Under the pieces are notes generated by a model that saw only the letters and a program-made list of their open reading frames with translations, was not told where the DNA came from and made no database searches. Below, in pieces: positions 53,334 through 61,880 of a DNA stretch of 64,000 nt; the first letter of the stretch is position 1; each line of letters begins with the position of its first letter. The position numbers and the translations under genes were made by a program. Source of the DNA: Bacteroidota bacterium (GTDB lineage: Bacteria > Bacteroidota > Bacteroidia > B-17B0 > Aurantibacillaceae); the NCBI GenBank assembly GCA_030684395.1, contig JAUXTT010000042.1:124001-188000 (forward strand), read 5' to 3'.

Positions 53334-53420
53334 AACCACAAAGGTCACTAAGTAAAAAACACAAAGTTCTCAAAACATCTTAGCGTTCTTCGTGAAAAAC
53401 TTTGTGTTCTTTGTGATTAA
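53334..53420. repeat. Bacteroidota CACAAAG/CTTTGTG hairpin repeat
   Basis: ACCACAAAG and AACACAAAGTTCTCA on the left can pair with CTTTGTGTTCTTTGTG on the right. This is a common intergenic repeat type in the phylum. Non-coding; it lies between the divergent transglutaminase-like and T9SS genes. Confidence 0.6.
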
Positions 53421-53520
53421 AACCTCCCAACAAATCTAACTAAAACGAAACAGACAAAATATTCTTTTACAATACATTAACAAGGCTTGTTTACAGTTTT
53501 AGTTTTTGTAAATTCGTAAG

Positions 53521-55581
53521 ATGAAGCGAATAATTACCCTTATTGTTAGTGCATTTCTTATCCATTCCGCAACAGCTCAAATCTGGAATTTACCTGCGCG
53601 TAATCCGGGAGCTATGAATGGAACTCAGTTTGTTGCTGCTATCACGAGCTTAAGTTTCTCCGCACGCGAAACAATGGTGGAACAGGAAATATTAGCAGGG
53701 AACGTTCCATCTTTTTACAGAACCTTAAAACCTGTTACTTCAACAGGAACCGTGAGCGGTTCGCCACAATCGGTTACTTATTATGTTACTCCCGATTATA
53801 TTGCTGTTGGGCACGATACCGATTATTTTCTTTGTCCTATGTCGCCCATTATTGCAACGCATATTGGAGATGCAACGGGCACAACTTTACCAACACGTAA
53901 AATGGTTAATGATATTTACGCTGCTGCAACAGTTAAACTTACTCCACAACCTATTCCGGCAAGCGGACAAATGACAACCGTTCCGGTATTTGATGATCAT
54001 AACGATTCGGTTCGTATTCAAAGAAACAACGCAACCTGGGGAAGTCATCCATTAGGAGAATTGGTTGGTGGTGATAAAAAAGATGTGATCATCGCCAATT
54101 CCATTTATACAACAGCAGGAAGAGTTGTTATTTACGGATGGCATCAATCAGTTGGTAATCCTATCCAACCCTCGAGTAATGTACACTCTGATACGTATAT
54201 GGATTACAGTCACGGAATAAGATTAATTCAAAGCTCGGTTGTTTATAATGGCAATCCAACAACAATTCAGGCGATACTACAATCATCAACACTCAATCCA
54301 TTACTTAGTGATGAAGGAACAATCAGCACGCCTAATTATCCTTATTCAACTATTGTTACATCTTTAGCGACTCCGATTTCATTTGCGATTAAAAATAACG
54401 GAAACAATACACTAAGTATTTTAGTTGCCAATGATAATAATGCTTCACATTACAAAGTGTATACGAGTACTGATGGAACAACATTCGGTGCTCCGCAAAC
54501 AATTATTAAAACAGCTCTTACTTTAAGCAGTTTGACTCCAAATCAAATTTACTTTGTAAAAATTGCAGCTTTCAATCAAACCAATAACATTACTTCATCC
54601 ACTTCCGAACTATTAGCTGCGGTGCCTTGCAGTTGGCAGGATAGTATTTTAATTGTAAACGGATTTGATCGTGCATCAACAGGAAACACTTACGATTTTG
54701 TGATAGAACACGGAAATGCAATTAAAAATGCGGGATATAATTTTTCTTCAGCAAGCAACGAAGCTATTGCAACAGGATTGATCAATTTGAATACTTACAA
54801 AGCTGTTGATTGGATCAGTGGAAAAGAAAGTACAGCCAACGAAACATTCAGTACAACAGAACAAACCAAAGTGAGCGATTATTTAAAACAGGGAGGTTAT
54901 TTTTTTACCTCCGGTTCTGAGATTGGTTGGGATTTGGATCAAGCGGGTTCTGCAGGTGATAAAGCTTTTTACAATAATTATCTAAAGGCAACTTATGTAA
55001 TGGATGCTCCGAACAATCAGGCTTCTATCTGGTATAGTTGTACAGAAGAAGCAAGTGGGATCTTTAACAGTGGAAACACCATCACATTTGATAACGGTTC
55101 AAACGGAACTTACAATGTAGATTACCCGGATGTGCTTGCTTGTGCAAATGGCAGTTCTCCGGAAATGTATTATACAAGTAGTGCTTCTGATATTGCAGGA
55201 GTTTCTTTTTCAGGAATGTTTCCTTCAGGAACTGCAAATGGTAAATTGGTTTACCTGGCTTTTCCTTTTGAAACAGTTTATCCGGCAGCAGCAAGAAATG
55301 TGATGATGGGCAATGTATTGGATTACTTTTTTGTGACGCCAAGTGTTGGGCTAACTTCAACTCCGCTCAGTCTCCCCAGCAGCCTTTACCCTAACCCTGC
55401 AAGCAATTTCATAACACTGATTGGTTCATTTGAGGAAGCTCGAATTATTGATGTACAGGGAAAAGAATTGATTCGCACTTCAGATAAAACGATTGATATT
55501 GTTGCACTTCAAGCCGGAATCTACTTTGTTCGCGTCCAGTTTGAAGGGAAATTCCAAACTTTAAAATTGGTTAAAGAATAG
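53521..55581 (+). CDS. Secreted xanthan-lyase-like protein with T9SS sorting domain
   Basis: Secreted protein of 686 residues. Signal peptide MKRIITLIVSAFLIHSATAQ; an N-terminal region of about 250 residues (VTYYVTPDYIAVGHDTDYF, SDTYMDYSHGIRLIQSS); an Fn3-like domain at about 270-365 (TPNQIYFVKIAAFNQ); and a flavodoxin/amidotransferase-like domain (ILIVNGFDRAS, YKAVDWISGKESTANETFS, GGYFFTSGSEIGWDLD). The last is often annotated in xanthan-lyase or golvesin-like Bacteroidota proteins. A T9SS type-A domain ends it (LYPNPASNFITLI to LKLVKE). No catalytic residues can be assigned. Confidence 0.85.
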   Translation: MKRIITLIVSAFLIHSATAQIWNLPARNPGAMNGTQFVAAITSLSFSARETMVEQEILAGNVPSFYRTLKPVTSTGTVSGSPQSVTYYVTPDYIAVGHDTDYFLCPMSPIIATHIGDATGTTLPTRKMVNDIYAAATVKLTPQPIPASGQMTTVPVFDDHNDSVRIQRNNATWGSHPLGELVGGDKKDVIIANSIYTTAGRVVIYGWHQSVGNPIQPSSNVHSDTYMDYSHGIRLIQSSVVYNGNPTTIQAILQSSTLNPLLSDEGTISTPNYPYSTIVTSLATPISFAIKNNGNNTLSILVANDNNASHYKVYTSTDGTTFGAPQTIIKTALTLSSLTPNQIYFVKIAAFNQTNNITSSTSELLAAVPCSWQDSILIVNGFDRASTGNTYDFVIEHGNAIKNAGYNFSSASNEAIATGLINLNTYKAVDWISGKESTANETFSTTEQTKVSDYLKQGGYFFTSGSEIGWDLDQAGSAGDKAFYNNYLKATYVMDAPNNQASIWYSCTEEASGIFNSGNTITFDNGSNGTYNVDYPDVLACANGSSPEMYYTSSASDIAGVSFSGMFPSGTANGKLVYLAFPFETVYPAAARNVMMGNVLDYFFVTPSVGLTSTPLSLPSSLYPNPASNFITLIGSFEEARIIDVQGKELIRTSDKTIDIVALQAGIYFVRVQFEGKFQTLKLVKE

Positions 55582-55611
55582 GGTTATAAAATATCGGCTC
55601 ATTATTTGTAC

Positions 55612-55619
55612 TAAATTTG
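55612..55619 (+). promoter_or_regulatory. -7 promoter element upstream of the 309-residue gene
   Basis: TAAATTTG matches TAnnTTTG, 25 bp before the start codon at 55644. Confidence 0.4.
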
Positions 55620-55643
55620 TGAATTACTCGTTATTAGTACAGT

Positions 55644-56573
55644 ATGAACGGAAAACCAATCATAAAACCCTTTCTTGTTTGCTGGAGCCTTGTTGTTCTG
55701 ATCTTTTGTTCTGTATCGGTAAACGCTCAAACTGAATTACCTGAAAAAGACCTGAACTTCTTTAAAAAGAACGAAGCCGAATTACAAGCTCTTCAGAAAA
55801 AACTCTTCGCTACTAAACATGATTCTATAAAAGCCAAACTGAATAAAGACTTTGTTGAATTGTGGGAGAAAACACTTTCAGCTGAACTGTCCTGGTTTTA
55901 TCCTTTCGATTCATTAAATCAGGTTGGAAGGTTAGTTTCTCCTGACGAGACTTTCCGTATCATCAACTGGAATACCTACAACAATGATGGAAGTCATGAA
56001 TACTTCGGTTTCATCCAAACTTACGATAAGAAGAAAAAGAAATACGAATTATTTAAGTTGATTGATAAATCTGCCACAGTAAAAAACCCGGAAACTTATA
56101 TTGGTGAACCCGACAAATGGTTTGGAATGCTTTATTATAAGATCATCAAATCAGGCGATACCTACACTCTACTTGGTTGGGATGGAAACGATAAACTTAC
56201 GCAGAAAAAATTTATCGACGTTCTTTATTTTAAAGATAACGGCGATCCATATTTCGGAAAAGATATTTTCAATAAGATTCCGAAAAAAAATCCAAGACGT
56301 GTTGTGTTTGAATATTCTTCCGAAATAGCTATGTCATTACATTACAACGAAGAAAAGAAAATGATCATCTTCGATCACCTGGCTCCACGTGATCCTTTGA
56401 TGGAAGGTATGTTTCAATACTACGGTCCTGATTTCAGTTATGATGCATTCGATCTCAGCAAAGGCAAATGGAAATACGTCCCTGATGTGGATATTAAGAA
56501 TATCAAAAACAAAAAAGATAACGTTGTTCACAAAGAAAACAAAAAAGAAAAGCCGGTTTATACACCGAAGTAA
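55644..56573 (+). CDS. Exported conserved hypothetical protein
   Basis: Exported protein of 309 residues, with a signal peptide (PFLVCWSLVVLIFCSVSVNAQ) and a helical region (FFKKNEAELQALQKKLFATK). The long beta-rich part includes FRIINWNTYNNDGSHEYFGF, WFGMLYYKIIKSGDTYTLLG and LHYNEEKKMIIFDHL; the tail is lysine-rich (NKKDNVVHKENKKEKPVY). The pattern is recognisable as a conserved Bacteroidota protein, but no function is known to me. It has its own promoter. Confidence 0.75.
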   Translation: MNGKPIIKPFLVCWSLVVLIFCSVSVNAQTELPEKDLNFFKKNEAELQALQKKLFATKHDSIKAKLNKDFVELWEKTLSAELSWFYPFDSLNQVGRLVSPDETFRIINWNTYNNDGSHEYFGFIQTYDKKKKKYELFKLIDKSATVKNPETYIGEPDKWFGMLYYKIIKSGDTYTLLGWDGNDKLTQKKFIDVLYFKDNGDPYFGKDIFNKIPKKNPRRVVFEYSSEIAMSLHYNEEKKMIIFDHLAPRDPLMEGMFQYYGPDFSYDAFDLSKGKWKYVPDVDIKNIKNKKDNVVHKENKKEKPVYTPK

Positions 56574-56598
56574 GTTCTACTTTCAAAGAAATCATAGT

Positions 56599-56675
56599 TT
56601 CAAACAGTTTTTCCCGGCTTCGCTCGAAATGATAGTTTGAAGTGCAATGTCAGGTCGAGCGAAGTTGAGACTTAT
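56599..56675. repeat. Dispersed TCGAGCGAAG inverted repeat
   Basis: CTTCGCTCGA (56618-56627) and TCGAGCGAAG (56655-56664) form an inverted repeat in the gap after the 309-residue gene. It is a frequent intergenic repeat type in Bacteroidota and is related in style to 60-96. It may work as a weak terminator. Confidence 0.5.
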
Positions 56676-56789
56676 CATTCGTAATTATCCCGCTATTAAA
56701 AGTCAATTGTTAATAACAAACAATCGCCTCTTCAAAACAACCTTATCAATTATTTAATTTTATCCTCACATCAGGATAACATTATAACT

Positions 56790-58409
56790 ATGTCTTATAC
56801 CGAATTAAAGCTAGAGTTAGAGAAATTGTTAAGCGAAGATCTTAGCAATCGTCAGTCGTTACAGGAGATGCGCAGGAACGTATTCCTTACAACTGAATCT
56901 ACTAAAAAGAATAGCGAACTGATAGAAGCTAAAGAATCTGAGATCCTTGGCTTACGTTCTACTGTTTCTCAAAAGCAACATGCTCTTGAAACAAGAGAAA
57001 CAGAAATAGAAAAAGTTCAGAGCTTGCTTCAAGCTGAGAGAAGTGGATTTGAATTAAGCAAACAAAATTTCCTTTCTGAAATAGAAGATCTTAAAAATGT
57101 AATTGCAGAATTAAAAGCTGAACAAAGCGATCTTTCTTCCTTTAAAGAAGAAGCTACCAAGTTGAGTTTAGAGAACAATCATTTTGCCGGAAAGATCCGT
57201 GAATTGATCTTCCATATAGATGAACAAAATAACGTTCAGGAGAAATTAGAAAAAGAAAATACTTCTCTTCGTGATTCATTAAAGAAAAGTAATGCGGAAA
57301 AAAGTCAGTTAGAATTTAACCTTGCTGATACATCTTCTACTGAAGCAAGTATTTCTGCATTGAACGAAGAATTAGAAACAACAAAAAACAAAATTATCTT
57401 ATTAGAAACTCAATTAGCAGATGCTGTTGGAAGTGCAGAAGCTAAAGAAGATACTATTGTTGGTTTGAATGAAGAACTAGAATCAACAAAATCAAGAGTA
57501 GTTTTATTGCAAACTCAATTGATCACTGCATTCGAATTAATTGATGCACAAAACAAAGCTGCACAGGAATCAGAAAATCAATTTCAGGTATATCAGGGCG
57601 AAATTTCTTTTTGTTTAGATAAACTCTACGAAGAAAAAGATCTTATTGTAAAAGATAATGCGGATCTGATAGCTGAAATGGCAGGATTAACTTTAGAAAA
57701 TGAAGATCTGTATGCTGAACAAAAAACATTAAGTGCAAGTGTAAAAGAATTGCAGGCACAGGTTGATCAGTTCTCTGACTCAATGAGTGAGCTAAGATCC
57801 AAAGAAGAGATCATTCTTTCTTTAACGGAAGAGAAAAACAGATTAGGTTCATTAGTTGAACAATTAAGTAATGAAGTAGCAGGTGTAGATGAAAGTGCTT
57901 ACACTTCACAAATTGAATTATTGAACGAGGAACTGACTACACTTTCTGCCAAACTGGAAGAAAGCAATTCAGTTTCTAAATTAAAAATAGAAGCGTTAGA
58001 GTTTGAGAAAAGTAATCTGATCTTAAAACTGGAAGATCTGGAATCTCAGCTTTCGGTTAAGTCAGAAACACCGGTTTCGGAAAGCTCTTCTTCAAATGCC
58101 GATGATGCTTTTATAGATAAATTGTTCAAACAAATAGATCTGTTGAACGACGAGAAATTGCTGGTCCAAACGGAAAATGAGGAAGCGCACTCAGCCGTAT
58201 CCGAATTACAGGAAAAGTGCAGTAATTTGACGCAAGTAATTGAAAACCAGAAAAATGACATTTCAAACTTGGAAGAGACAAATAAACAGATTAAATTAGC
58301 GCAGAGTTTATTGGCTTCCGGATCGGATAAAACCGCTTTGAAGCTGAGAATTAATGAGTTAGTGCGGGAAGTAGACAAGTGCATAGCATTACTCAGTGTA
58401 CAGGAATAA
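56790..58409 (+). CDS. Long coiled-coil protein upstream of zapA
   Basis: Protein of 539 residues made almost wholly of heptad-type coiled coil, with no membrane segment. Repeated segments ISALNEELETTKNKIILLET and IVGLNEELESTKSRVVLLQT show internal duplication. The C-terminus (LKLRINELVREVDKCIALLS) looks like a short conserved docking helix. It ends 23 bp before zapA on the same strand, so they are probably co-transcribed. In other phyla ZapA works with the coiled-coil ZapB at the FtsZ ring; a ZapB-like role here is inference from position. Otherwise it could be a scaffold of unknown type. Confidence 0.7.
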   Translation: MSYTELKLELEKLLSEDLSNRQSLQEMRRNVFLTTESTKKNSELIEAKESEILGLRSTVSQKQHALETRETEIEKVQSLLQAERSGFELSKQNFLSEIEDLKNVIAELKAEQSDLSSFKEEATKLSLENNHFAGKIRELIFHIDEQNNVQEKLEKENTSLRDSLKKSNAEKSQLEFNLADTSSTEASISALNEELETTKNKIILLETQLADAVGSAEAKEDTIVGLNEELESTKSRVVLLQTQLITAFELIDAQNKAAQESENQFQVYQGEISFCLDKLYEEKDLIVKDNADLIAEMAGLTLENEDLYAEQKTLSASVKELQAQVDQFSDSMSELRSKEEIILSLTEEKNRLGSLVEQLSNEVAGVDESAYTSQIELLNEELTTLSAKLEESNSVSKLKIEALEFEKSNLILKLEDLESQLSVKSETPVSESSSSNADDAFIDKLFKQIDLLNDEKLLVQTENEEAHSAVSELQEKCSNLTQVIENQKNDISNLEETNKQIKLAQSLLASGSDKTALKLRINELVREVDKCIALLSVQE

Positions 58410-58432
58410 TTTACTGATTTATAATAGATTTA

Positions 58433-58729
58433 ATGAGCGAGGTCTCTGTTAAAATAGAAATTGCCGGAGCTGAATATCCCCTGAAGATAAAAGAGCAGGA
58501 TGTGGATATTTTGAATAAGGCTACCTCATTTATTAAAGACAAGATTACCGAGTTTGATAAAAACTACACGGTAACAGATAAAAAAGATGTGTTAGCTATG
58601 GTTTTAGTACAAACCATTAGCGAGTTTATTAAGGAAGACGAGAAAAAATCGGACGAGATCAATAAACTAAAGGCACTTCTGGAGGATTTGCAGCAGCTTG
58701 TGAAGCAACATCAGCAAAAAGTAAGTTAA
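58433..58729 (+). CDS. zapA: Cell division protein ZapA
   Basis: FtsZ-ring-associated protein of 98 residues. N-terminal VSVKIEIAGAEYPLKIKEQD and NKATSFIKDKI, then a long C-terminal coiled coil (DEINKLKALLEDLQQLVKQH), match ZapA in both sequence and length. Its place between a coiled-coil gene and rny fits what is usual in Bacteroidota. A terminator follows. Confidence 0.92.
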   Translation: MSEVSVKIEIAGAEYPLKIKEQDVDILNKATSFIKDKITEFDKNYTVTDKKDVLAMVLVQTISEFIKEDEKKSDEINKLKALLEDLQQLVKQHQQKVS

Positions 58730-58758
58730 TTTCCTTTTACATTTTTAGAATTTATTCC

Positions 58759-58807
58759 CGCATAAGTAGTGCTGAACTAAACATCAGTATTAGTTATGCG
58801 TTTTTTT
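58759..58807 (+). terminator. Terminator of zapA
   Basis: CGCATAA (58759-58765) pairs with TTATGCG (58794-58800), extended inwards with G-U pairs to CTGA/TCAG, then TTTTTTT. It separates zapA from rny. Confidence 0.8.
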
Positions 58808-58869
58808 ATATTGATAGATTAACAAACCGAGTCGAACCTTAGGGCGAGATGTAAAAACAAAAAGAGAAC

Positions 58870-60423
58870 ATGGATCTGATAGTAGCCATTATAATAATAG
58901 GAGTTGCACTCATAGGAGGAGTTGTAGCCGGATTTATTCTTTCCAATTCCAAACTTAACAAAAGCGCTGTAATGGAGAAAGAAAACCTGATAAAAGAAGC
59001 GGAAGTGAAAACCGAAGCTGTTAAACAGGAAAAGATCATGCAGGCAAAAGAGAAATTCCTGCAATTAAAATCGGAACACGATAAAGCTGTTGCTGCAAAA
59101 AACAACGAGATCGTTAAGAACGAACAACGCATTAAACAAAAAGATCAGGAATTATCTAAAAAAATTGAAGATGCTCAACGTAAATCTCACGAAGTTGATG
59201 CATTAAAACAACAATTAGCTCACCAGTTGGAAGTGAATCAAAGAAAGCAGGAAGATCTTGATAAATCGCATAAACGTCACGTTGAACAATTAGAAGTTAT
59301 CTCCGGTTTAAAAGCAGAAGATGCAAAATCTCAATTGGTTGAAACCGTGAAAGCAGAAGCTAAAACAGAAGCAATGTCTTATATCAAAGACATTATGGAC
59401 GAAGCTAAATTAACTGCCAACAAAGAAGCTAAGAAAATTGTAATTCAAACCATACAACGTGTTGCTACTGAACAAGCAATTGAGAATTCAGTTACTGTTT
59501 TCAACATTGAGAACGACGAAGTAAAAGGTAGAATTATCGGACGTGAAGGAAGAAACATCCGTGCATTTGAAGGTGCAACAGGTGTGGAAGTTATTGTAGA
59601 TGATACTCCGGAAGCAATTATCTTCTCTTGTTTTGATCCGATCAGAAGAGAAATAGCTCGTTTGGCTTTACATACTTTGGTAACGGACGGGCGTATTCAC
59701 CCTGCCCGTATTGAAGAAGTTGTAGAGAAAGTTAAAAAGCAATTAGAAGAAGAGATTATTGAAACAGGTAAACGTACTTGTATCGACTTAGGAATTCATG
59801 GTTTACACCCTGAGTTAATTCGTATGGTGGGTAGAATGAAATACCGTTCTTCTTACGGACAAAATTTATTACAACATAGTAGAGAGGTTGCAAACCTTTG
59901 TGCGATCATGGCAGCTGAATTAGGCTTAAATGTGAAGGTTGCTAAACGTGCCGGTCTATTACACGATATAGGAAAAGTTCCTGATGAGGAACCGGAATTG
60001 CCACATGCTATCTTAGGTATGAAGTTGGCTGAGAAATATAAAGAGAAACCGGAAGTTTGTAATGCAATTGGTGCCCATCACGATGAGATCGAGATGACAT
60101 CTATGATCTCTCCAATCGTTCAGGTGTGTGATGCTATTTCAGGTGCACGTCCGGGAGCTCGCCGTGAAGTTGCAGAGCAATACATGAAACGTTTGAAGGA
60201 TCTTGAGAATTTGGCTCTATCCTACCCCGGTGTTGAAAAAACATACGCTATTCAGGCAGGACGTGAACTACGTGTAATTGTTTCAAGCGAAAAAGTTACT
60301 GACCAAGTTGCAGAGAAACTTTCTTTCGATATCTCTCAAAAAATCCAGACTGAAATGACCTACCCTGGTCAGATCAAAGTAACGGTGATCAGAGAAACAC
60401 GAGCTACTAATTACGCTAAGTAA
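58870..60423 (+). CDS. rny: Ribonuclease Y
   Basis: Membrane-anchored endoribonuclease of 517 residues that begins mRNA decay. N-terminal membrane segment ([20 protein letters not shown]), a coiled coil at about 30-190, a KH domain ([19 protein letters not shown]), and an HD domain with catalytic His-Asp in [14 protein letters not shown] and HHDEIEMTS. The C-terminal region is the conserved RNase Y end ([38 protein letters not shown]). Full length, with its own terminator. Confidence 0.97.
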   Translation: MDLIVAIIIIGVALIGGVVAGFILSNSKLNKSAVMEKENLIKEAEVKTEAVKQEKIMQAKEKFLQLKSEHDKAVAAKNNEIVKNEQRIKQKDQELSKKIEDAQRKSHEVDALKQQLAHQLEVNQRKQEDLDKSHKRHVEQLEVISGLKAEDAKSQLVETVKAEAKTEAMSYIKDIMDEAKLTANKEAKKIVIQTIQRVATEQAIENSVTVFNIENDEVKGRIIGREGRNIRAFEGATGVEVIVDDTPEAIIFSCFDPIRREIARLALHTLVTDGRIHPARIEEVVEKVKKQLEEEIIETGKRTCIDLGIHGLHPELIRMVGRMKYRSSYGQNLLQHSREVANLCAIMAAELGLNVKVAKRAGLLHDIGKVPDEEPELPHAILGMKLAEKYKEKPEVCNAIGAHHDEIEMTSMISPIVQVCDAISGARPGARREVAEQYMKRLKDLENLALSYPGVEKTYAIQAGRELRVIVSSEKVTDQVAEKLSFDISQKIQTEMTYPGQIKVTVIRETRATNYAK

Positions 60424-60442
60424 GCTTTAAAACAACTATAGA

Positions 60443-60477
60443 AATACGGTCATGTAATTTACATGACCGTATTTTTT
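60443..60477 (+). terminator. Terminator of rny
   Basis: ATACGGTCATGTAA pairs perfectly with TTACATGACCGTAT and runs into TTTTTT; 21 bp after the rny stop. Confidence 0.9.
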
Positions 60478-60546
60478 AATCCCAATTTATGATGAATAAA
60501 TATTTTTAACTTTTGTATTAGCTAACCTCGATAACATACCAACAGT

Positions 60547-61686
60547 ATGAAACTAAACCTACCTTGTAACGGATTGCTCTTGTTGTTTTTTATTTTTCAC
60601 AATCAATCATTCAGCCAGATCGATCCTGCAACCAACGCAAATAAAGACATCACAGATCCTAATCAAGCGCTATCGGTTCAATATAATTCAATTGGTCCAA
60701 ATGCAACCACATCGTTGTCATGTGAAAGCAATACCTTCTGGGCCATTAACGGCAGTGGACAGATAATAAAGTTCAATCTCAATGGCAATAGCGTTGTTCA
60801 GGATAGCATCATTACTTCAGGAGTACCCGGGAATTCACTGGCCATTTGTAGTAATTTAACCGGAGGACCAACATCCCCTACATTTTATACGACCGGTTTT
60901 TCCGGGAACTCCGTATCTTATTACGATGGAAATAATACCTGGAGTAGTTTTTCTCAGCTCTCCTCCTATTCAATTTCTAATTCCTGTGGGGTCAATAATA
61001 ATTTATACTTTATAACTACATCAAGTCTGGTAAAATTTGATGGAACTATATTCTCAACTCATTACAATTTTAATGGAGTAATAAACACGGCAGCGGATAT
61101 TAGCGCTGATAATGCAGGTAATATATACCTTCTCACAGGATCAGGCTCGTCAGCTCAAACTCAATTCATTGATGTAATTTCTCCGGCGGGGATCTTAATA
61201 AAACGATATAATTTGGAGTTTAACTCAAATCATTTATACGGTAACTTCATACTTAACAATACTTTATACCTGGGTTTAGGCAGTTTTAATCAGGTTTATC
61301 CAAACACCCTGGTACCGGTTACATTTTCTCCGGATTCGGCTTTTTTAGGCACTCCTATCCCTATGCCTGCAGGTGATTGGTATGATCTGGCAAGTTGTAA
61401 TATCGGATCTATGGTGTCAATAAAAACTTCAGAAACAGTAGCTTCTTCTGTTTTTCAAATTTATCCTAATCCGGCAAATGAAAAGATCTCATTTACTTTA
61501 AAAAGAAGTCAGGATCTACAAAATGCTTATGTTTCGATTTGTAATATATATGGACATTCGTTATTAAAAGAACCAATCCTGCAACTTAAAACTGAATTAG
61601 ATATTTCAAATTTAGAAAAAGGTGTTTACATGATCAAATTTTCTAATAAAGAGAAAGAAGAAGTACAAAAAATAATAAAGGAATAA
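60547..61686 (+). CDS. Secreted protein with T9SS sorting domain
   Basis: Secreted protein of 379 residues. Signal peptide (MKLNLPCNGLLLLFFIFHNQ to SFSQ), a body of about 270 residues with propeller-like repeats (FWAINGSGQIIKFNLNGNSV, PTFYTTGFSGNSVSYYDGNN, LYFITTSSLVKFDGTIF, ISADNAGNIYLLTGSGSS), and a T9SS type-A domain (IYPNPANEKISFTLK to EVQKIIKE). No catalytic motif. Flanked by terminators on both sides, so monocistronic. Confidence 0.85.
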   Translation: MKLNLPCNGLLLLFFIFHNQSFSQIDPATNANKDITDPNQALSVQYNSIGPNATTSLSCESNTFWAINGSGQIIKFNLNGNSVVQDSIITSGVPGNSLAICSNLTGGPTSPTFYTTGFSGNSVSYYDGNNTWSSFSQLSSYSISNSCGVNNNLYFITTSSLVKFDGTIFSTHYNFNGVINTAADISADNAGNIYLLTGSGSSAQTQFIDVISPAGILIKRYNLEFNSNHLYGNFILNNTLYLGLGSFNQVYPNTLVPVTFSPDSAFLGTPIPMPAGDWYDLASCNIGSMVSIKTSETVASSVFQIYPNPANEKISFTLKRSQDLQNAYVSICNIYGHSLLKEPILQLKTELDISNLEKGVYMIKFSNKEKEEVQKIIKE

Positions 61687-61710
61687 TTTTGGGAGTATAT
61701 AAAAAAGGAA

Positions 61711-61734
61711 ACACGCTTTCGGGCGTGTTTTTTT
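61711..61734 (+). terminator. Terminator of the T9SS protein gene
   Basis: ACACGC (61711-61716) pairs with GCGTGT (61723-61728) around a 6-nt loop and is followed by a run of T. Confidence 0.88.
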
Positions 61735-61880
61735 GTGAGGATAAATTCTTAGATTCGTGATAGAAATAGTCCCACAAAAATTAATAAAATATTGTAATTA
61801 ATGTTTGGTTACATCATAACTTTAATACTATTAAGTAAGTTTCAAGTAAGCATAATTAAAAATGAAGATAATTGATTGAC

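Noticed and set aside
53334-53420. CRISPR-like array
   Set aside because: The CACAAAG units are a single imperfect hairpin, without regular spacers or repeat copies.
58730-58869. Possible 6S RNA gene between zapA and rny, by analogy with the zapA-ssrS order in enterobacteria
   Set aside because: The 140-bp gap is mostly a simple terminator hairpin followed by a short promoter-like stretch; there is no room for a 180-nt 6S fold with a central bubble.
61872-61880. Start of the deaminase fusion at the TTG at 61872
   Set aside because: An ATG lies three codons later and the family start is well placed there; TTG is possible but adds nothing.
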